A DNA stretch of 64,000 nt from Haematobia irritans. Its lineage: Eukaryota > Arthropoda > Insecta > Diptera > Muscidae. Made by a program: the position numbers and the translations under genes. A model generated the notes under the pieces. That model had not been told where the DNA came from, made no database searches, and was given only the letters and a program-made list of their open reading frames with translations. Location of the stretch: assembly GCF_050003625.1 (NCBI RefSeq), contig NC_134397.1, forward strand, positions 221,464,537 to 221,528,536, written 5' to 3'. Below are positions 57,766-64,000 of this stretch, in pieces. Each line of letters opens with the position of its first letter. Positions within the stretch are counted from its first letter, which is position 1.

Positions 57766-59486
57766 CATCAAGGGATTAACAATTTTTACTTTGCAAAAGT
57801 AACCGCGTTGACCCTGATACGATGAAATAAAATCATAGCAATTCCTAAAATATTCCATTTTATATGTGTATTTTTTGGGGATATTCCTATTTCATATTGA
57901 ACTCAATGCTATCTATCTCAAGTTTATTGGCCTATGAACAATGGGTAAAACTTACAAAGTCCTTCATTTCATTGTATGCAGAAAAACATTGCAGCCACTT
58001 GATTTCTTTTTTTTTTCCAATTTCTAAAAACGATATCCGTATTATTACTGCAATAATTGTAAAAACCAACAAATAAAACAAAAAACAATCAAGCCGGTCC
58101 AACAACTACAACCACATCTATGTCTACTACAATAGCTCACAGGATCATAGAGGATAATTTAAAACCTGACGGACGAACAATAAAAACGACAACAAGAACA
58201 ATGGAAAGTGTATCGCATAACAGAAAGCTTTTGTCCTAATCCTCCAACACTCGACACTTTTTGCCTCACCGTCATTGTGTGTGTTTTTTTGTTTATTTTT
58301 ATTGTCCTGACAAAAGAATGGCAGAAGGGCAGAAGCGAAGAGGTACACAGTCAGTCTGTTTAGACTGTGTGTGAATGGCTGAATGGTTGTTTCGGTATGA
58401 AAAACCACTTCAAACAGACGACCTCCAACCTAGAGAGAACATCTGCTTGAACCACCATGACAACTCATACCACCAAGCCCACCTCCCCCCAAATACCCAC
58501 ACATATTCATTCTCAATCCTACATTCATTTTGGCTTATCCTTGAGAGTAATGTAAAAAAAAAATCTCTCACACCAAAAATGTGAGAGGAATCTCAACAAG
58601 ATATTCGTTTGTGTTATCCGAGAGTATACACCAAAAGGGGTGACCAGTTGGTATTTCGAGATCCTTTGGATTTTTCGCGTTTCACGCATACTTATTCAAA
58701 TGGAATTTGCTTTGGTATGTTCCAACCATTATCTAACATTAGTAGCTCAACTCAACTCCCTCGTAATTTTTTTTGTTTCGCTATGAAATGTCTGGAATTC
58801 ATGCTAGCAAGACTAAATCAACTTCATATTGGGGCGATGTACTTCATTTATCGGATTTCAGGAAACAAAAAGGAAACAAATGTTTCTTTGAAATTTATGA
58901 GGCATAAGGTTAAAGGTCTGAACCCCCACCACCTACCTATCCACTTCACCCCTCCGTCTAAGATGAAGAAAGGCCGCTCTATTGACAAATGAGCTGGAAA
59001 GCAATTTGCTAAGCTCGTTATGCCGGATGGAAGGAGTGAGACCCAAAACATTTGCCAGACTTCAATATTGGGTGTGTGTGAAGATGATTGTGTCTTTGTT
59101 ACAGCTGAACAGTGTCAGGAAGCTGTTAATGATACCAAAGGGAAGTTGTTGGCTAATAATTGTTCCAAACATTTATGGTTATTATTTGTGGGTGGATTTT
59201 GAAATAGGAAATATAGGAAAAATTGTAATTATTTTCTATGTTCACTGAGGTGGGTGGGAGTGTGTTTCAATGGCCTAGATCATCCAAAGGAATTGAAAAG
59301 AACTCAAGCTATAAGATACTTCTTGGAACCAAACGAAAAAAACAAACCAACTAAAAGAAAGTGAAAATGCTATATAAAGGGGTTTCTAACAAGAGGTGTT
59401 ATTTTTGTATTCAACAGAAAATTTAATTTTTTTGAGATAAATCTTCAGATGTTTATTTCACAATGAAGAAAAAACTATACCTTTAT
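57766..59486. other. Intronic DNA without recognised repeats
   Basis: More balanced composition than its surroundings. Short ORFs (for example 58609-58992) show no family I recognise. It could hold intronic regulatory DNA. Confidence 0.35.
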
Positions 59487-59746
59487 ACGTGAGAAAAAAA
59501 CGTTTGGAAAATGTGTATAGAAAACATTGTTCTTTTGTTACAATATTTTGAATTTCTTCGAAATGTTTAAACCTATATCACATAAAATCCATTTTTGTTA
59601 CAAAAAGGTTATTTTTGCATTACAAAATACTTTCTATTACAAAATCATAGTCCATCTCATTTATATGAAGCACTGTTTTTCTCTGGCTTATATCTTAAAC
59701 AATTCACATTTTGGTTTCCTATTACAAATTAAATATAGTAATATAA
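59487..59746 (+). repeat. Family F arm fragment abutting family J
   Basis: Matches 50145-50400 of the twin-tRNA element and stops after ATATAGTAATATAA, where family J begins. Confidence 0.7.
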
Positions 59747-60825
59747 CCCAGCAAAAAAAGCGTCTCCAAAAAAGTAGTGAAAATGTTATATCTGGATCCG
59801 GAAGTGGTGCAAATTTGGCGCAGAAGCGATGAATTTAACATGCACAGAAAAAAAATTCCGTAGTTAAACTAACGCTAAATTTAACTTATTTTTATTGGAA
59901 AAAATTTATTTGCTTGTAGTTAAATTTTATTATTTTTATCGAAATTTTCCACAGTTTAATGAAATCTTACTTTTTTTAAGTATGTCTCAAAAATTTTATG
60001 AACTAAACGTGAGTATAAAGTTCAATGATCATACATATAAGTTCAATATGAACTAAAGCAAAAGAAGATTTTCGTACGATTCCCAAAAATAGTAAGAACG
60101 AACTACTGTATGGTTAAAATGGTCATGATTTGGCGCCAATGATTTTCTTCTTTACTTTTAGTTAATTTTTTCTTCTATGAGATGATGTAATTTCGTGAAC
60201 TGCAGTTAAAAAGTACAACAGGGCATTAAAATTTCCTGGTTTTAACAACGCTTTGTGGAAATCTCAAAATGTGGAGTAAAATTTAGTTCAATTTTCGTGC
60301 GAGGTAGTTCATTCTTCCTATATAACAGTTCACTTTTTTTCGGTGTGGGCTTGTCATAGGACGGATGTCCACCATTTCAACAGCCGTTGCACTGAATTTG
60401 AATCACTTTTTAGGGTGTGATTTGAATTCAGTGTTTTGCATGTTAATTGAAAAATTTTGGGATATTTTGCCAAATAAATAATTTTTATAATTTTTTATGA
60501 TTTTTAATGCATTCTATAGCTTGTTTGAAACGTTTTACCTCTAATATTTTCAAAAATTCACAATTTTTATATTATAGATTTAGTATTTTTATCGACAAAA
60601 TTTGAATAATTTGTCCCATTTTAGTAATTCTTACTCTGTTTTTAATCTATTTGAAACAAAAAAAGTTAAAATTACCCATTAAAAATATGAAAAAGTGAAT
60701 TATAAAAAAATTGAATTAAAAGAACTTCCTTTGTAGTTAAAATAAAGAACATCTTTGGTAGGACATTTTTGGAAGTGTTTTTAAAGTTGTGCCTTTAGAA
60801 CAACTTCCAATTTTTTTTTGCTGGG
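59747..60825 (+). mobile_element. Family J TIR-type element with nested MITE
   Basis: CCCAGCAAAAAAAGCGTC ... TTTTTTTTTGCTGGG. The interior matches 41502-43259. A 503-bp MITE is inserted after AACATG. Confidence 0.78.
59843..60345 (+). mobile_element. 503-bp MITE (family A-mite), copy 2
   Basis: CACAGAAAAAAAATTCCG ... TTTTTTTCGGTG, flanked by TG (59841-59842 and 60346-60347). Reverse-complement relative of 4092-4595. Confidence 0.87.
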
Positions 60826-60867
60826 ATAGTGTGCCGAACATCCTTTCAAAAATTCTTGAATATGTGT

Positions 60868-61863
60868 AGGTTAGGTTAGGTGGCAGCCCGAAGTATCAGG
60901 CTCACTTAGACTATTCAGTCCATTGTGATACCACATTGGTGAACTTCTCTCTTATCACTGAGTGCTACCCGATTCCATGTTAAGCTCAATGACAAGGGAC
61001 CTCCTTTTTATAGCCGAGTCCGAACGGCATTCCACATTGCAGTGGAACCACTTAGAGAAGTTTTGAAACCCTCAGAAATGTCACCAGCATTACTGAGGTG
61101 GGATAAACCACCGCTGAAAAACTTTTTGGTGTTCGGTCGAAACAGGAATCGAACCCACGACCTTGTGTACACTGAAAAAATATTGTCGTGAGGTCAAAGA
61201 TTTCATGTCTTTAAAATACGAATACAAATTTTGCTTAGCATAGAAGACGCATTTCTCTAAAATAAAGTTATTTTCCTTCTCCAAAAGTCGATAAGATTTT
61301 CAATGAAGTCGTATTGTCCTTATAATTAAGTGATTTGACTTAAAAATGGGTATCTTAACATGAAAGAAAAAATATTGGGGCTAAGGTCAAATTGACTTTA
61401 ATAATTCAGAAAAATTCTTTAAATTTAATGAAATTGTCTTTAAATTTGTTGTCTTTTTGCATCGTGACTACAAAGCACAAAATCGTTCAAATATAGGGCA
61501 TGTTTTTCAATACTTTATTTTAAAGACGTTTTTTACTTGAAATATAGCATAATTTCTACTGGAAGTCGAGTCTTAATTTGGAAAATAAAGTTGCCGTTAA
61601 CTCGTTTTTAAAGGACTTTGATAGCATATGAAGAAAAAACGCTGAGAAAGCGAAAAATTAAAATTTGCTTCCTAGAAGCAAGTAAAGAAAAACTTACATT
61701 TAAAAGAGAATTGTGTCTTAAAAGAATCCTTACTTGTATTCTCCGCTTCTTTGGCTCGGAATCAATACCAAATTTTTTAAAGTAAAGACAAAATCTTTGG
61801 AACCGAGTATGCTTTTTTTTCAGTGTATGCAAGGCGGGCATGCTAACCATTGCACCACGGTGT
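60868..61863 (-). mobile_element. SINE copy interrupted by a MITE
   Basis: On the minus strand the tRNA-like head is at 61863-61828 and resumes at 61167. The tail GCCACCTAACCTAAC is near 60868-60885. A family C MITE separates the A-box and B-box halves of the head. The first few bases of the head are missing. Confidence 0.85.
61170..61825 (-). mobile_element. Family C MITE copy 2 (656 bp)
   Basis: CACTGAAAAAATATTGTCG ... CTTTTTTTTCAGTG with TA at 61168-61169 and 61826-61827. Excision restores the SINE head text. Confidence 0.92.
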
Positions 61864-61902
61864 AAAATTCCATTATTTCCGTTTCCAAAACATCGTCTGT
61901 AA

Positions 61903-62558
61903 CACTGAAAAAAATATTGTCGTGAGGTCAAAGATTTCATGTCTTTAAAATACGAATACAAATTTTGCTTAGCATAGAAGACGCATATCTCTAAAATAAA
62001 GTTATTTTCCTTGTCCAAAAGTCGATAAACTTTTCAATGAAGTCGTATTGTCCTTATAATTAAGTGATTTGACTTAAAAATGGGTATCTTAACATGAAAG
62101 AAAAAATATTGGGGCTAAGGTCAAATTGACTTTAATAATTCAGAAAAATTCTTTAAATTTAATGAAATTGTCTTTAAATTTGTTGTCTTTTTGCATCGTG
62201 ACTACAAAGCAAAAAATCGTTCAAATATAGGACATGTTTTTCAAAACTTTATTTTAAAGAAGTTTTTTACTTCAAACATAGCATAATTTCTACTGGAAGT
62301 CGAGTCCTAATTTGGAAAATAAAGTTGCTGGTTACTCGTTTTTAAAGGACTTTGATAGCATATGAAGAAAAAAAGCTGAAAAAGCGAAAATTTTAAATTT
62401 GCTTCCTAGAAGCAAGTACACAAAACCTAAATTTAAAAGAGAATTGTGTCTTAAAAGTATCCTTACTTGTATTCTCTGCTTCTTTGGCTCGGAATCAATA
62501 CCAAATTTTTTAAAGTAAAGACAAAATCTTTGGAACCGAGTATGCTTTTTTTTTAGTG
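61903..62558 (-). mobile_element. Family C MITE copy 3 (656 bp)
   Basis: CACTGAAAAAAATATTGTCG ... TTTTTTTTAGTG, flanked by AA (61901-61902 and 62559-62560). Nearly identical to copy 2, only 77 bp away. Confidence 0.87.
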
Positions 62559-62574
62559 AAAAGAAGGACCTAGC

Positions 62575-63140
62575 AAAGTGGTTCGTTTTCTTTAAATAAA
62601 GTTGTTTTTTACATCGGCTTGTATGTGGCCAACAATGTGGTCTATAAATAGAACATGTTGTTCATTCATGGCTATAGTGATACTTGTTTGTTGACGACAA
62701 TTAGAGCTTCATGGCATAGTGTGTTGCCTTACATACTGTATGATCTGAAGTTTGATTCTCCGTTTGAACGAAAGGTAAAATGTGAAACATTTTTTAATTG
62801 AATAATTTCTACTATAATGTTTGTATTGCAGAAAAAAGTACTGAGAACTAAATAAACCTCACTGGGAAAATATTAAAATAGCCGGTAAAAAAAACAATTT
62901 TTTGAGTTAGTTTTTATTAAATTATTTTCACATGCTGTAAACGAGTAAACGTTTATCACAAAAACTCTTCGCTTCTGTTGCAAACAAACTTCCTAACAGC
63001 GAAAAGCAAATGGTAAACAATGGTTGAAAATGTTAGCATAAATTTGGGCCTATTTTCTCTTAAAGCGAATTCCCCTTATAGGGGAATTTCGTTTGTCTAA
63101 AAGTTCCTTCCGGAGGAAAGTATTTTTTCTTTGTATGTAA
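62575..63140 (+). mobile_element. Family F right half
   Basis: Contains the worn tRNA-like module (62700-62775), GAAAGGTAAAATG, TTTGTATTGCAGAAAAAAG, AACGTTTATCACAAAAA and ends TTTTTTCTTTGTATG then TA. The left arm is missing. Confidence 0.7.
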
Positions 63141-63146
63141 GATCCA

Positions 63147-63990
63147 CACGCAGAGAAGAAACATAATTGTCGCAATCAGATTCGAAGAGCAAAATAATAT
63201 GATAGGAGCTATTTTTGCGGCGACCATGTAACATTTTCACCTGCAACCATGTTGGCTCAGTGAACATGGTTCTAAGAAAAATAAAATTGTCCTCATCTAA
63301 AATGTTATTATATCATCTAAAATGTTATTATATCAAAAAAGAATTTTGTTTCCATTAAAAGACAATGGTCACAATCTAAAATGTTATGGTATTCGTCAAA
63401 AATGTTTTTCTTCCAGTTAAAAGAACATGGTCACAACCTAAAATGTTTTGATCTTTCTAAGAAAACTTTTTTCGTCGTCGAAAAAAAGACGCCACTTGAG
63501 AAAAGAAAAAACAAAATTAACTTTATTTATTTATAAACTAATTCATTGTTTATTTGTATTTATAATGTCGTGCAAGCAAACATCACATATTTTTACACAC
63601 ACTATTTTGGTTCAATTTCAACAATAAGTAAGTAATTTCCATATTTACTTCGTGTCCATCAAATGTACCAACGCAGACATCATGTAACTGCAAATAAAAA
63701 CCAATTGTACCATATATCAAAATGCAAAACAAAAAACAGGTACATTTTTTCACTTACACTTTCTTTTTTGTTTTTACATAAAACCACGTGCCACAATCAA
63801 CATACGACTGACACGCAAAATTAAAGTCGTGTGTACCTGATCAATGTTTTTAAAAAATTCTTTTCGCTGCAAAAATTAAATGGTCACGTAAACAATGTAC
63901 ATGGTCTTTATGGCCATGTAATGGTTCTATACGTAACCTTGGAAAAAAGTATTTTATTTGTGTGATAAACGTTTACGTCTTTATGCTATA
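63147..63990. mobile_element. Family L-like MITE, longer copy, ends uncertain
   Basis: Starts CACGCAGAGAAG like 49300 and has repeated AACATGGTCAC / CTAAAATGTTAT words. The right end is not clear and may lie near 63974 or beyond. Confidence 0.45.
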
Positions 63991-64000
63991 TAAAAAATAA

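Larger units (their letters stand above)
45750..64000 (+). other. ChAT intron 1 (continues beyond the window)
   Basis: Begins with the GTAAGT donor. No further ChAT exon is recognised up to 64000, so the intron exceeds 18.2 kb. In Drosophila the single-exon VAChT gene is nested in this intron; no ORF here resembles a 12-helix transporter, so it should lie further right. Repeats within it are listed separately. Confidence 0.7.

Noticed and set aside
58609..58992. 127-codon ORF in the ChAT intron
   Set aside because: No recognisable domain, ordinary length for this composition, no splice context. Left as unassigned.

Overview
The window is nuclear DNA of a higher (calyptrate, probably muscid) fly. 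It is AT-rich, has almost no long ORFs, and is packed with nested transposable elements. The one host gene segment I can name is the first coding exon of choline acetyltransferase (ChAT) at 45560-45749 on the + strand. It matches the Drosophila protein closely and ends in a GTAAGT splice donor. A Himar1-like mariner, the irritans type first found in the horn fly, also fits a muscid. I cannot name the species.

Layout. 1-3270: 5' part of a Ty3/gypsy-type LTR retrotransposon on the minus strand, with gag, the start of pol (protease), a -1 frameshift signal, a tRNA-Lys-type primer site and a 1.9-kb LTR holding 18 tandem E-box-bearing repeats. 3.3-11.6 kb: MITEs, a hAT-type element, a jockey/CR1-like LINE and fragments of older repeats, several of them inside a large fold-back element. 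11.6-20.7 kb: dispersed 153-bp-period repeats with mariner/Tc1 elements nested in them (one mariner inside another), a hAT-like element and a TIR element carrying two divergent tRNA-like modules. 20.7-28.7 kb: a second tRNA-bearing TIR element, tandem repeats, a Himar1-like mariner pseudogene and an abutting piggyBac-like element. 28.7-43.5 kb: more 153-bp repeats, an inverted pair flanking an insertion, a 1.8-kb twin-tRNA element and a second hAT copy. 43.5-45.56 kb: repeat-poor DNA upstream of ChAT, presumably promoter and 5' UTR. 45.75-64 kb: ChAT intron 1, which fills the rest of the window and is swollen by a LINE, its partner SINE, MITEs and minisatellites.

The most notable points are these. 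(1) The ChAT exon has no ATG; its frame opens at a GTG just after an in-frame stop, matching the non-AUG start reported for Drosophila ChAT. (2) Three diverged dispersed repeat families share a 153-bp (51-codon) period and the same terminal architecture. (3) A family of TIR elements with 2-bp target duplications carries two head-to-head tRNA-like modules. (4) A SINE and a LINE share a 3' tail ending in CCTAA repeats. (5) The LTR element has a textbook G GGA AAC slippery site, 6-nt spacer and 9-bp stem. Many boundaries rest on target-site duplications read directly from the sequence. Family names without a recognised protein are my own labels.
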